Shown here: in pieces, positions 1 through 7,708 of the stretch
How positions within the stretch are numbered: position 1 is the stretch's first letter
Layout of the letters: each line of letters starts with the position of its first letter
NCBI RefSeq assembly: GCF_020736845.1
Contig: NZ_JAFFQR010000112.1
Span: 421,903 to 485,902, forward strand
Length of the DNA: 64,000 bases
DNA from: Paenibacillus farraposensis
GTDB taxonomy: Bacteria > Bacillota > Bacilli > Paenibacillales > Paenibacillaceae
Direction of reading: 5' to 3'
The notes under the pieces: generated by a model
What the model was told of the DNA's origin: nothing
What the model saw: only the letters and a program-made list of their open reading frames with translations
The model's database searches: none
Translations under genes and position numbers: made by a program

Positions 1-72
1 CATGACAAGGGGGATGGTAGAACATGTGGATGCCTTTGCGAAGCGCACGCTAGCTCCGCGCATTTACGGATA
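1..72 (+). CDS. 3' end of an unidentified gene, cut by the window edge
   Basis: An open frame enters from the left edge and stops at TAG (70-72). The last visible residues are HVDAFAKRTLAPRIYG. A strong intrinsic terminator lies about 110 nt downstream on the same strand, which supports a real gene end here. Too little remains to assign a family. Confidence 0.4.
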
Positions 73-179
73 GAGACGCCTCAGAATGGACACAGTTAAG
101 TCCTAGTAATCCCAAAAGATAAACAAAGGCTATGCGGACTTGCTCGAAGTTTGCAACGTTCGATGATGCTAATATGTTA

Positions 180-261
180 ATAACTCATGGTCTGATTGTC
201 CTTGTGTGAATGGTGTCTGGTAACTTCATTCTACATGGATCAGATCATGAGTTATTTTTTT
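180..261 (+). terminator. Long-stem intrinsic terminator
   Basis: A 17-bp stem (180-196 with 239-255, one G-T pair) closes a loop of about 42 nt and runs into a T tract. It fits the end of the transcript of the truncated gene at the left edge. From here to about 530 I see no convincing gene. Confidence 0.7.
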
Positions 262-531
262 ACTTCTTTCTAGTTACAATCTGTAAAATAGTAAACAATC
301 CATAATGTAAAATCTCACCTGTTAGCCTGAGCTAATGTTTTGAGACTGATTAACTGACCATCCCAAGTTTGCAGGAAAAGCTTACCCTTTATGAGTCGTC
401 CACATTTATACATTGGTTATCGCTCCATGATTGATTTGATAGAATGTATTGTCATTTTGACGCTACAGTGCTTATTCCAATCAATGATTCAAAACGATGA
501 TTTGAACAATAGAATTGAAATGGCTGTGCCG

Positions 532-804
532 TCAATAATCAGACGTATTATAGTGGTTCCTCGCCTGTTCTATGGTCGTCTTATCGAACACCCTATACAG
601 CCCTTTAATCACTCTCTTTATTTCTACTCTCTCATAGCCTAGTTGTTCCATTGCCATAATCGCATAGCCCATTGCACCATTATTCGACCACTCATGGAAT
701 CCGAATATTGAAGACTGTTCATAGCCAGCCTTGTATGCTTTAGCAAGTTGTTTTTCGATATCGTCCAGCATTTTGGTCCAATGGTCCAGCGCTTTGATCA
801 CCAT
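532..804 (-). CDS. Small hypothetical protein (90 aa)
   Basis: A 90-residue soluble, mostly helical protein, rich in charged and aromatic residues (DHWTKMLDDIEKQLAKAYKA near the N-terminus, YERVEIKRVIKGLYRVF near the C-terminus). The frame extends further upstream, but that part has low-complexity basic composition, so the ATG at 804 is preferred. No good Shine-Dalgarno site is visible, so the start is uncertain. It lies downstream of the HEPN gene on the same strand, separated by a hairpin terminator. I do not recognise the family. Its location in a decayed accessory region suggests mobile or prophage-like origin, but nothing proves this. Confidence 0.45.
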   Translation of the reverse strand: MVIKALDHWTKMLDDIEKQLAKAYKAGYEQSSIFGFHEWSNNGAMGYAIMAMEQLGYERVEIKRVIKGLYRVFDKTTIEQARNHYNTSDY

Positions 805-897
805 TATTTTAGATGGACGAAATGTCCTTCTGCTTCTCAATATCAAGGTACAATCCAATCTGGACAAAAAAGTCTATTTTGAGAAACGGCGTAGATA

Positions 898-936
898 CAA
901 AAAATCCAGTCACCGTCAATATGGGGGCAACTGGAT
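898..936 (-). terminator. Hairpin terminator, copy A of a repeated element
   Basis: On the minus strand CCAGTTGCC pairs with GGTGACTGG (11 bp including the outer A-T pairs), followed by six T. It lies 67 nt after the stop of the HEPN gene. A second copy with the same arms and a different loop lies at 15540-15583, so this is both a terminator and a dispersed repeat. Confidence 0.65.
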
Positions 937-1002
937 GGTAAAATTGGTGTTTTATATTGTCTTTCTGCAAAAGCTCACTAAAATAGACTTCATTTTTCCA
1001 AA

Positions 1003-1776
1003 CTACCTCATATGTTCATTAACCACATCAATTATATCAATTAATAGCTCCCAAACCTCTAGTACCATTTTTTTGATTTCACCTGATGAAGTATACACAA
1101 TATGGTCTCCAGAAAGAGATTTAGTTATTCTGTATTCTTCTCCCCCCAAGTTAGTCACTGGCCTCTCCTTATCTTTATAAAAGATTACACCTGATGTGGG
1201 AGACGAAGGAGGATGATTATGCGTAAAGTCATTTCTAATTCGTCTAAAATCTTTATAGATTGGCTTTTCTATGATTTCTCTTAGGGCAAAGTAAAGCTGT
1301 TCATTTGATAATTTTACAGTACTTTCTGTTTCCTTTTGATCCCAACATTTTTTAAAAGATGGCTTATACATGTTCCAATTATATAATCTATTACTAATAT
1401 GAGATAATACATCTAAAGCAGAAGAAACTTTATAGAAGAAATTATCAACATAATAATCAAAATAAAATTTGAGAAAGTAATCCTTCTGTTCGAAATGAGG
1501 AAGTAGGCGAACAGTTCCCTTTCCCTTGACAAGCCACTCATCATCATTAATTCCTTGCTCAAATATATACAATAAATTAATCAGACTAAATTCTGCCTGT
1601 GCCACTTTATCAAAAAAAGTTGTAGACCATGTAGAGATATCATAACCTTCTAAAAACGGGATCTTCGATTCGGTTATAGATAATTGATTATCTTTTCTTA
1701 AAGGTATTCTTAATTCTTGATCAAGGCGTAAGTAATCATCATACTTTGGATGAATCAAGTTATATAATTCCTCCAC
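1003..1776 (-). CDS. HEPN-domain protein, Cthe_2314-like
   Basis: A 257-aa cytosolic protein with no membrane segment. The C-terminal half carries RNDFTH at residues 181-186, the R-x4-H signature that forms the active site of HEPN ribonucleases. The overall composition recalls the HEPN_Cthe2314 family; that assignment is from memory of the family. The start is GTG at 1776, preceded by AAGGAG with an 11-nt spacer, and the next codons are GAG GAA. HEPN proteins act in toxin-antitoxin, abortive-infection and RNA-processing systems. No MNT nucleotidyltransferase partner is next to it, so a classic HEPN-MNT pair is not supported. It is followed by repeat hairpin A and preceded by a broken small gene and AloR-locus-like leader sequence. 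Confidence 0.6.
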   Translation of the reverse strand: MEELYNLIHPKYDDYLRLDQELRIPLRKDNQLSITESKIPFLEGYDISTWSTTFFDKVAQAEFSLINLLYIFEQGINDDEWLVKGKGTVRLLPHFEQKDYFLKFYFDYYVDNFFYKVSSALDVLSHISNRLYNWNMYKPSFKKCWDQKETESTVKLSNEQLYFALREIIEKPIYKDFRRIRNDFTHNHPPSSPTSGVIFYKDKERPVTNLGGEEYRITKSLSGDHIVYTSSGEIKKMVLEVWELLIDIIDVVNEHMR

Positions 1777-1823
1777 TTATTCAACTTCTCCTTTTATTTG
1801 AGATAATTGTTCTAATCAAAATA

Positions 1824-2080
1824 TTAGCCTATGTCTCGTTCATTTATTCTTAGAATAACATACACTTCATAATCAACATACTCCTGAGATGCTCTCACGT
1901 TCGTTTTAAGGCCAGCATTTAAGTTTATGAATCCATCATCTTCGAAAATCTATTTATACAACCTCCATACCTTGCATCAACTCAAATAACCATTTGATCT
2001 GACCTCACAGGAGTAAAATGCACAGTCACATGCTTGTCCCCCTTCAAAAGGTCACAAATGCGGTCACAAAATTCAGTCAT
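1824..2080 (-). pseudogene. Broken small gene (MTEFCDRI...) upstream of the HEPN gene
   Basis: Translation from ATG at 2080 gives 32 protein-like residues (MTEFCDRICDLLKGDKHVTV at the start) and then a TGA at 1982. A second coherent stretch in another frame (GLKTNVRASQEYVDYEVYVI, ending in DIG and TAA at 1824) suggests the rest of a protein of about 80 residues separated by frameshifts. The family is not recognised. The first 14 nt of the gene and the 20 nt upstream are identical to the start of another remnant at 15629-15875. No clear Shine-Dalgarno site is present. Confidence 0.4.
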
Positions 2081-2100
2081 TTATAAGATTTTAATAGAAT
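2067..2100 (-). repeat. 34-bp perfect repeat, copy A
   Basis: The 34 bases from 2067 to 2100 are identical to 15862-15895. In both places they cover the region just upstream of, and the first codons (ATGACTGAATTTTG) of, a small minus-strand gene. Beyond these 34 bases the two loci diverge. Confidence 0.85.
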
Positions 2101-2188
2101 AAATCAGTACAGATCAGTAAATTGAAAATTGCTATGAAAGCTTGTCCCGTTTGACTTTACGGCTTAAACAGCGGAAAATTTTACAAAC

Positions 2189-2329
2189 CTAAATTCGGTA
2201 CATCTTAGACGCACCACACATGATGTAACCACGGGAGTTAGAGATCGTCAACAGCGTTGTTCTAGGCAGTTTGACCTCAACTCCGATAAATGTATGCTCA
2301 CCCACTTGTATGGGTTCCATGTGTACCAT
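2189..2329 (-). pseudogene. yunC: Truncated YunC (DUF1805) remnant
   Basis: The frame reads 46 residues and stops. The segments VKLPRTTLLTISNSRGYIMC and GASK match the N-terminal half of YunC/DUF1805 proteins, which have KLP-x-T-N and GYIMCGA at the same spacing. After GYIMCGA the sequence loses similarity and ends in TAG, so the C-terminal half is gone. GAGGAGGTG lies 13 nt upstream of the ATG at 2329. It sits between two repeat segments that are nearly adjacent at 15.9 kb, so it may be an insertion into that locus. Confidence 0.65.
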
Positions 2330-2402
2330 GGTTTCACATGCACCTCCTCTTTGTTCATCCGGGATATTTTATGCAGTATTTGCCGGGGGGGTATGGACAT
2401 TC

Positions 2403-2477
2403 GTCTATATCTGTAACATTTAAGAAGTTCTTTATGTACTGCAAAACAAGCAATAAAAAAGACTAGACGGAAAATTC
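2403..2477 (-). repeat. AloR-locus leader repeat, copy A
   Basis: 75 bases about 93% identical to 15912-15987, where they follow directly on an aloR pseudogene and include its terminator T tract. On the minus strand the core reads TTTTGCAGTACATAAAGA. A related but more diverged segment lies upstream of the aloR pseudogene at about 17215-17260. There is no aloR gene next to copy A. Confidence 0.75.
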
Positions 2478-2597
2478 TACCTAACCCTCTGGTCCAACTT
2501 TCACCTTTGAAAATAGCAGGAAACTTATCATACATTTCAACTATAATAATGGCTCTAGGATCACTAATATAGACTTTCCTATTAATGCCTACATTTC

Positions 2598-3063
2598 CTA
2601 GGGCGTGTCTTCAAACTCAAGCAAGCCAGATCATGATGGAAGCCAGCGTCAAAAAGGCCTAGAATGTACACGCCAATTTTATCATAGCGAGTCGCCAGGG
2701 GCGACGGTAGTGTTTTACCTTTGTTATAAAAGAATTCAACCCAATGCCGTTCTTTGTAAAGATCCAAGGATTTCCCAAGGCATCGACTACGCCATGAATC
2801 TTGGTGCTGAGTCCGCTCGGGAACGTCCGATCGCTTCCTTGGCTGCCCCCCTTTTGCGCCCGATCAATGCTGGTGGACTCGTATAATGGTGGTATCAATC
2901 ATCACACTTTCTTCATCCGGCTCCTGCGAAATGTGCTTAAGAATCTGATCCCAGATTCCGGCTTTTTACCAGCGCCGGAAACGAGTATACACTGACTTCC
3001 AATGAGGACAGCGGTAACCATCTGGAACGATATGAACCAATTTGTGATTTGAAGACACGCATG
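2598..3063 (-). mobile_element. Internally deleted IS5-type (IS427-like) remnant, copy 1
   Basis: The left end CTAGGGCGTGTCTTCAAAC (2598-2616) and the right end TTTGAAGACACGC (3048-3060) form terminal inverted repeats. Minus-strand translation in several frames gives transposase pieces (LSTKIHGVVDALGNP, YTRFRRW, and ATRYDK near the C-terminus) like those in the longer copy at 13.5 kb. After the ALGNP block the sequence jumps directly to the C-terminal block, so a central part is deleted. At about 465 bp it is roughly half the length of copy 3. It has no intact transposase and resembles a MITE-like derivative. Confidence 0.7.
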
Positions 3064-3245
3064 GGGAATACACTGCAGCGCTTTTCAATTTTAGCATGCT
3101 TTGCAGCAGTTCCTCGGATCACCAGGATGTGATCGGACAATCGACTCGCTTGAGAAAATCACATACATGCAATATGAGAATGACGGCGTCAGGATCCTGT
3201 TCCTGCGCCGCCATTATGTGTTTGATCACTCCATTCGGTCGAGTA

Positions 3246-4037
3246 TTAAAATATATTTTTAATACCGCCGCCGTCGACTCGCATCGCTGAACCATTAATA
3301 GCGGACGATAGCTTGCTGCTTAGGAAGGCAATAAATTCAGCGATTTCTGCTGTTTGTATAGGACGCTGCAGCAGTGAAGTATGTCCATTATCTTTCATGA
3401 ATCTTTCCCCCGCTTCGTCCAGACCAATCTCGTTTCCATAGGCTGAAAGCATCATACTTTCAACGAGTTCGGTTAACATTAAGCCGGGAAGCACCGTATT
3501 AACCGTTACATTCGTTCCTCTTGTCAACTCGGTAAGATTTCGTGAGACACTCAACTGCATCGTTTTGGTCACGCTGTATTGAGGCATTTCAAGCGATGGC
3601 AGAAGCGCAGCCCCGCTACTTACAAAAATAATGCGTCCATCATTGCGTTCCAGCATTGATTGAATGTAATGGCGGGATAAACGAATCCCGCTCATGACGT
3701 TCACTTCAATAAATCTAAACCATTCCTCATCCGAAATATCCAGAAGGGGCCTCGCTTCAAAAATCCCCATGTTATTAATTAGTATATCTACTTCAGGAAG
3801 GTTGGCCAGGAGCTCCCCGCATCCCGATTCATTGCCTAAATCCGCGGCCGCCGACTTGACAACAGCAGATGGATACTGTTGCTGAATTTCTTCAATAGCT
3901 GAACGTACTCTTTTCTCATCTCGACCATTAATATACACCGTCGCACCTTCTCGAACCAATACCTTTGCGACAGCTTTACCGAGTCCCTGCGTCGAACCTG
4001 TGATCAGTGCCTTTTTTCCTTTCAAGGCTAAATCCAC
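3246..4037 (-). CDS. SDR-family oxidoreductase
   Basis: A 263-aa short-chain dehydrogenase/reductase, expected to transfer hydride between NAD(P)H and an alcohol or ketone in the cytosol. It has the Rossmann motif TGSTQGLG near residue 14, an NNMG variant of the NNAG motif near 88, and the catalytic YSVTK block with an upstream SSG. The C-terminal MRVDGGG is typical of classical SDRs. It lies 48 nt downstream of the OYE-like gene on the same strand with AGAGGTGG before the ATG, so the two are probably co-transcribed. The substrate cannot be inferred. Confidence 0.85.
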   Translation of the reverse strand: MDLALKGKKALITGSTQGLGKAVAKVLVREGATVYINGRDEKRVRSAIEEIQQQYPSAVVKSAAADLGNESGCGELLANLPEVDILINNMGIFEARPLLDISDEEWFRFIEVNVMSGIRLSRHYIQSMLERNDGRIIFVSSGAALLPSLEMPQYSVTKTMQLSVSRNLTELTRGTNVTVNTVLPGLMLTELVESMMLSAYGNEIGLDEAGERFMKDNGHTSLLQRPIQTAEIAEFIAFLSSKLSSAINGSAMRVDGGGIKNIF

Positions 4038-4085
4038 GATAATCCACCTCTATAAAATGTCATTTTACGGATTTGTTACTCAGAG

Positions 4086-5195
4086 TCAAATTTCGTCTAC
4101 ACTTAACATTTCGGAGTCTTTAATGGTTGGACCATCTGCCAACACATCCCCCGCAAATGGATTCAGCGGGAGGCCTTCCCGAACCTTGATTGGCCAGTCG
4201 TGATTAGCCAGTGCCATTCTTGCGATCGAGATCAAATCGCCGCCTTCGTTGAGAACCTGCTCGGCGTCTTCCGGTTCCATAATGCTTCCATTAACGATAA
4301 CAGGAATCCTTCCGTATTTTTTAGCCAACGCGGCGAGCGTTGGACCACTCTCGCCAAAAGCAGGCGCTTTGGCCACATAGTCCGTCACATGAATATAATC
4401 GGCGCCCGAATGAGCTATGCTCTCAAAGATAATCTTCGCATCGGCCTCTCCGTTCGGCCATTTGAAACCGAAGTTGTTCATTTTATATTGCGATATCTCA
4501 ACACCAACGATAAAGTTATCGCCTGTGCTCGCGCGGATGGCTTGTACCGTTTCAACGATAAACCGCAGACGATTCTCCAATGACCCGCCGTATTCATCCT
4601 CGCGATTATTGGTATATTCCGTTAAGAACTGATCATGAAGGAAACCCTTTCCGACATGCAATTCAATGCCGTCGGCACCAGCCTTTTTGGCGTTGGCGGC
4701 GGCTCTCGCGAAATTTTGTACAAGCTCCTTAATTTCCTCCACCTTAAGGGCGGTTGAAACTGGGAATTCTCCTCCCGGACCGTAAGCCGGAACCCTTTCT
4801 CCCTCCGGTTTATAAGACGAAGGAGCAACCGTTACGTCTTCGTCTTTGTACCACTGCGATAACGCGCCCACATGTGCCAATTGAATAATCATTTTGGCGC
4901 CTTTGGCATGAACCGCGTCAATCACCCGTTTCCAGCCTTGAATATGAGATTCATTCGTTATGCCAGGCATATCCAAGGACCCTTTGCTCAACTTGTTATC
5001 CATATAGGTCGATTCCGTAATGAGCATAGCGAAGTCCCCTGCTGCGAAGCTCGCGTAATAACGTACCATTCTCTCAGTAGGTCGGCCATCCGGATCAGCG
5101 GAAGCTCGCGTCATCGCGGCAAGAACGACCCGGTTTTTCAAAGTCAAATGCCCAAGGTGATAACTGGATAGCAAAGTCCGGTTTCTCGATGTCAT
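4086..5195 (-). CDS. Old-yellow-enzyme family NADH:flavin oxidoreductase
   Basis: A 369-aa TIM-barrel flavoprotein of the OYE/2,4-dienoyl-CoA reductase superfamily, which reduces activated C=C bonds or related substrates with NAD(P)H and FMN. The family blocks NRVVLAAMTR (21-30), LTEYTNNREDEYGGSLENR and the C-terminal FMN-phosphate region (VIVNGSI, DLISIARMAL) are present. The active-site segment is HVGKGFL (180-186). Canonical OYEs have H-x-x-N/H-G-Y, so the second ligand residue is Lys183 and the usual proton-donor Tyr is Phe185. AAGGAG precedes the ATG. A palindrome at 5221-5236 in front of the gene matches one at the promoter of the upstream TetR gene, so that regulator probably represses it. 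Confidence 0.85.
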   Translation of the reverse strand: MTSRNRTLLSSYHLGHLTLKNRVVLAAMTRASADPDGRPTERMVRYYASFAAGDFAMLITESTYMDNKLSKGSLDMPGITNESHIQGWKRVIDAVHAKGAKMIIQLAHVGALSQWYKDEDVTVAPSSYKPEGERVPAYGPGGEFPVSTALKVEEIKELVQNFARAAANAKKAGADGIELHVGKGFLHDQFLTEYTNNREDEYGGSLENRLRFIVETVQAIRASTGDNFIVGVEISQYKMNNFGFKWPNGEADAKIIFESIAHSGADYIHVTDYVAKAPAFGESGPTLAALAKKYGRIPVIVNGSIMEPEDAEQVLNEGGDLISIARMALANHDWPIKVREGLPLNPFAGDVLADGPTIKDSEMLSVDEI

Positions 5196-5220
5196 TGTAA
5201 ATTCTCCTTTTTCATTTTAT

Positions 5221-5236
5221 TTGACTGTGAAGTCAA
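5221..5236. promoter_or_regulatory. TetR operator upstream of the OYE gene
   Basis: The 16-mer TTGACTGTGAAGTCAA has perfect 6-bp arms around 4 bases. The same arms recur at 5866-5881, in the promoter of the TetR gene just upstream. Paired palindromes at a regulator and its neighbour are the usual sign of TetR-type autoregulation plus repression. Confidence 0.65.
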
Positions 5237-5264
5237 AAATGGGGCAAAAAAATTATTGCATAAA

Positions 5265-5846
5265 TTACTGCATAATTAATCCGAATGCCGTTCTTAAGAC
5301 GGCTTCTGTTTGTTGATGATCAGCACCTGACTTTTGCAACACTCTAACACCCTGCAGAGCGTTAGACAGGTGCAGAGCGAGTTCCGTCGAAGTGAACTTG
5401 GTGGTAAATTGTTCAGCAGCTTGTCCTTCCTCAATTACCTCCTCCAATGCAAGCTGAACATCGTTATGCATTCCTTCGACCTGTTTTGTTACTTCAAGAT
5501 CGCTTACTCCAAATTCCAAAGCGGTATTCACCATAAGACAGCCCCTCCGGGCATCTTCGCTATCCGCACATAATGAAGCATGTAGAATAGCTTCAATCTT
5601 ACCTGCAGGCGAATCAGCTCGAGCCATAATTTCTTGAAGGTTCTGAAGATTATGGTTACGATACAGAACCAAAGCTTTTAGAAATAGAGTACGCTTATCC
5701 TCGAATACCCCATATAGACTTTGCTTTTTTACTTTCGTCTTTTTCGTGAGGTCTTCGAAAGAAGTGGATCTAAAGCCTTTGGACCAAAACACTTCCATTA
5801 TCTGAAACAATACCTGATCTATATCAAATTCTCTTGGTCTTGTCAT
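5265..5846 (-). CDS. TetR/AcrR-family transcriptional regulator
   Basis: A 193-aa one-component repressor. The N-terminal helix-turn-helix covers about residues 5-52 (VFWSKGFRSTSFEDLTKKTK, then KKQSLYGVFEDKRTLF), and the rest is a helical ligand-binding domain. The start is the ATG at 5846 because a perfectly spaced promoter sits directly in front of it; the longer upstream frame runs through IS debris. There is no Shine-Dalgarno site and only six bases separate the -10 box from the ATG, so the mRNA is predicted to be leaderless. It is 69 nt upstream of the OYE gene on the same strand and probably controls it and itself. Confidence 0.85.
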   Translation of the reverse strand: MTRPREFDIDQVLFQIMEVFWSKGFRSTSFEDLTKKTKVKKQSLYGVFEDKRTLFLKALVLYRNHNLQNLQEIMARADSPAGKIEAILHASLCADSEDARRGCLMVNTALEFGVSDLEVTKQVEGMHNDVQLALEEVIEEGQAAEQFTTKFTSTELALHLSNALQGVRVLQKSGADHQQTEAVLRTAFGLIMQ

Positions 5847-5852
5847 ACGGGA

Positions 5853-5881
5853 ATTATATAAGTTTTTGACTGCATAGTCAA
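5853..5881 (-). promoter_or_regulatory. SigA promoter with embedded operator; leaderless start
   Basis: On the minus strand TTGACT (5881-5876), a 17-nt spacer and TATAAT (5858-5853) form a near-consensus promoter. The -35 box is one arm of the palindrome TTGACTATGCAGTCAA at 5866-5881. The expected transcription start coincides with the A of the ATG at 5846. Confidence 0.75.
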
Positions 5882-5922
5882 GTATGTTGCCTAGTGAATG
5901 AACTTCATACCATGGTGGCGTG

Positions 5923-6641
5923 CTGCCTGCTGAGCGAAAAAAGCAAGGCGGTCGACCAGCAAAATACAACCGGACGATGCTGAACGCGATGCTTTGGATC
6001 GCTAGAATCGGCGCACCTTGGCGCGATCTGCCGGAGTATTATGATTCATGGAAAGCGTATATACTCGGTTTCGCCGCTGGCAAATGTCGGGCGTGCGGGA
6101 TAAGATTCTTGGACATGTTTCAATTGAACCCGACTTCGAAAATGTGATGATCGATGCGACCGTAGTTCGCGTTCATCAGCATGGAGCCGGGGCAAAAGGG
6201 GACAGCAATTTCAGGCGATTAGACGCTCCCGAGACGGATTAACGACCAAGATTCAAGCCATTGTTAATGCACTGGGTAACCCTTTGCGGTTTGAATCACG
6301 GGCGGACAAAGCCATGATTGTGTTACAGGCTATGTGATGCTGAAATCGATGGAACTTACAGGAACAAACGTTTTGGCAGATCAGGCGTTGATATCAACGC
6401 AATCTTGAATCTTCTTCAAGATCAACATGCTAATCCAATAATCGCCTATAAAAAATCGCAGTATTCAGCGTCTATTGTGACTGTGGCTCTATAAAGAACG
6501 CCAGGGAGTGGAATGCTTCTTTAATAATATAAAACATATCGCCGAATTATCACACGGTTTGAAAAATTAGCCTGCACTTTTAAGGCTTTTTTGACTTTGG
6601 TTTCGAGGTTTGGATGACCTAGGTTTGAAGACAGGCCCTAG
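5923..6641 (+). mobile_element. Degenerate IS5-type element, copy 2
   Basis: Plus-strand translation gives transposase pieces in shifted frames: LPAERKKQGGRPAKYNRTML and GAPWRDLPEYY, then VMIDATVVRVHQHGAGAKG, then TTKIQAIVNALGNPLRFES. Stop codons and frameshifts follow. The right inverted repeat GTTTGAAGACAGGCCCTAG (6623-6641) is intact; the left end and the first transposase codons are missing. It is the same family as copies 1 and 3. It cannot encode an active transposase. Confidence 0.75.
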
Positions 6642-6647
6642 TATGTT

Positions 6648-6685
6648 AAAAGAAAAACCGTCAGGAAAGTTTACCCTGGCGGTCC
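6648..6685 (-). terminator. Intrinsic terminator of the SDR gene at 6.7 kb
   Basis: On the minus strand ACCGCCAGG pairs with TCCTGACGGT, followed by a T-rich tract. It lies 25 nt after the stop codon at 6710 and just outside the right end of IS copy 2. Confidence 0.75.
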
Positions 6686-6709
6686 TTTTGAGTTGGAGGA
6701 TACCACATT

Positions 6710-7555
6710 TTATCGAATGAACTCTTCTTGATCCAGATCAAGATTTTTAGCCATTGTCTCCAAATATTCTTCGATTGGCATGGAGTTTCTAAGGGCCACC
6801 AGTTGATTGCCGGCCGCGCCGACCACGGTGCGGAATTCCTTGCTCTCCCCCGTCGCCTGGGCGACAATGGCATCCACGATCGTTTGGGGGTCATCCAGAG
6901 AGCCGCTGGTTTCCGCGGATTCCATGAACTGCTGCAGCTTCATCATCATATCGTCGTAGTCTTTAATGTTCTCATCTTTGCCCCAGATAATATTTTTCAT
7001 GAAATGATTTCCTGAAGATCCGCCTTGCTCAATCAATCTGAGCTCAATATTGAACGGGCGCAGTTCGTAATAAAGACCTTCCGTCAATCCCTCCAGAGCG
7101 AACTTGGACATGTTGTAGAGCGATCCGAGCGGAACCGCCGTCGTGATCCCCATGAACGAGCTGATATTAATAAACATCCCCCCGCCGTTAACTCGGTAAT
7201 GCGGTAGAAATTTGCGAATGATATTAATCGGTCCCCGCGTATTGACGGCAAACTGCCAATCGATCGCGTCTTCTGTGGCCAGCTCCAACGGGCCGTATGT
7301 GCCTATTCCGGCATTATTGATGACGACGTCGATTTTCCCGAAGGCTGCTATGGCTTGCTCTACGGCCGTCTGAATTTGATCCACTTTGGTAACATCCAGC
7401 TTGAAAATTTTAATGTTGTCGTAAGACGTCAGCTCTGTTTCTTTCTCCGGCGTACGCATGGTTGCCGCAACGTTCCAACCCATTTGAGCGAATCGAATCG
7501 CCGTTAGCTTGCCCAATCCCGAACTGGTTCCCGTAATAAATACCGTTTTGCTCAT
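6710..7555 (-). CDS. SDR-family oxidoreductase
   Basis: A 281-aa cytosolic short-chain dehydrogenase. TGTSSGLG near residue 9 binds the cofactor, NNAG is near 80, and YNMSK preceded by ISSF forms the catalytic site. The extra C-terminal segment of about 40 residues fits the larger classical SDRs. GGAGGG lies before the ATG. The upstream promoter is overlaid by two copies of a GAATG-WW-CATTC palindrome that also occurs in front of the TetR gene at 7.7-8.3 kb. Regulation by that TetR is therefore likely. The substrate is unknown. Confidence 0.88.
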   Translation of the reverse strand: MSKTVFITGTSSGLGKLTAIRFAQMGWNVAATMRTPEKETELTSYDNIKIFKLDVTKVDQIQTAVEQAIAAFGKIDVVINNAGIGTYGPLELATEDAIDWQFAVNTRGPINIIRKFLPHYRVNGGGMFINISSFMGITTAVPLGSLYNMSKFALEGLTEGLYYELRPFNIELRLIEQGGSSGNHFMKNIIWGKDENIKDYDDMMMKLQQFMESAETSGSLDDPQTIVDAIVAQATGESKEFRTVVGAAGNQLVALRNSMPIEEYLETMAKNLDLDQEEFIR

Positions 7556-7575
7556 CTTAAGCCCTCCAATTTATA

Positions 7576-7657
7576 GAATGAACATTCATTCTATAATAAA
7601 AAGTTCGTTAGATCGAATGTTCATTCTAATATTAAGAGCCCGTTATCTATTTGTCAA
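7576..7657 (-). promoter_or_regulatory. SigA promoter with two TetR operator copies
   Basis: TTGACA (7657-7652), 17 nt and TAATAT (7634-7629) on the minus strand form a promoter for the SDR gene. GAATGTTCATTC (7615-7626) begins just after the -10 box, and GAATGAACATTC (7576-7587) lies in the leader. A related site is at 8357-8368 in the TetR promoter. Confidence 0.75.
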
Positions 7658-7708
7658 ATACCGAATTTCCTGGGGAATGATGTCCAGAATCTGGAGAATG
7701 GCAACTCC

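Noticed and set aside
898..936. Hairpin behind accessory genes as an integron attC site
   Set aside because: The arms do not contain the attC core motifs, no integrase is in the window and only two copies are seen; a repeated terminator is the simpler reading.
1003..1776. HEPN gene as half of a HEPN-MNT toxin-antitoxin pair
   Set aside because: No nucleotidyltransferase-like frame lies on either side; neighbours are a broken small gene and an unrelated 90-aa protein.
2582..3140. Several plus- and minus-strand frames of 60-90 codons
   Set aside because: They are frames within the degenerate IS; the transposase pieces lie in shifted minus-strand frames.
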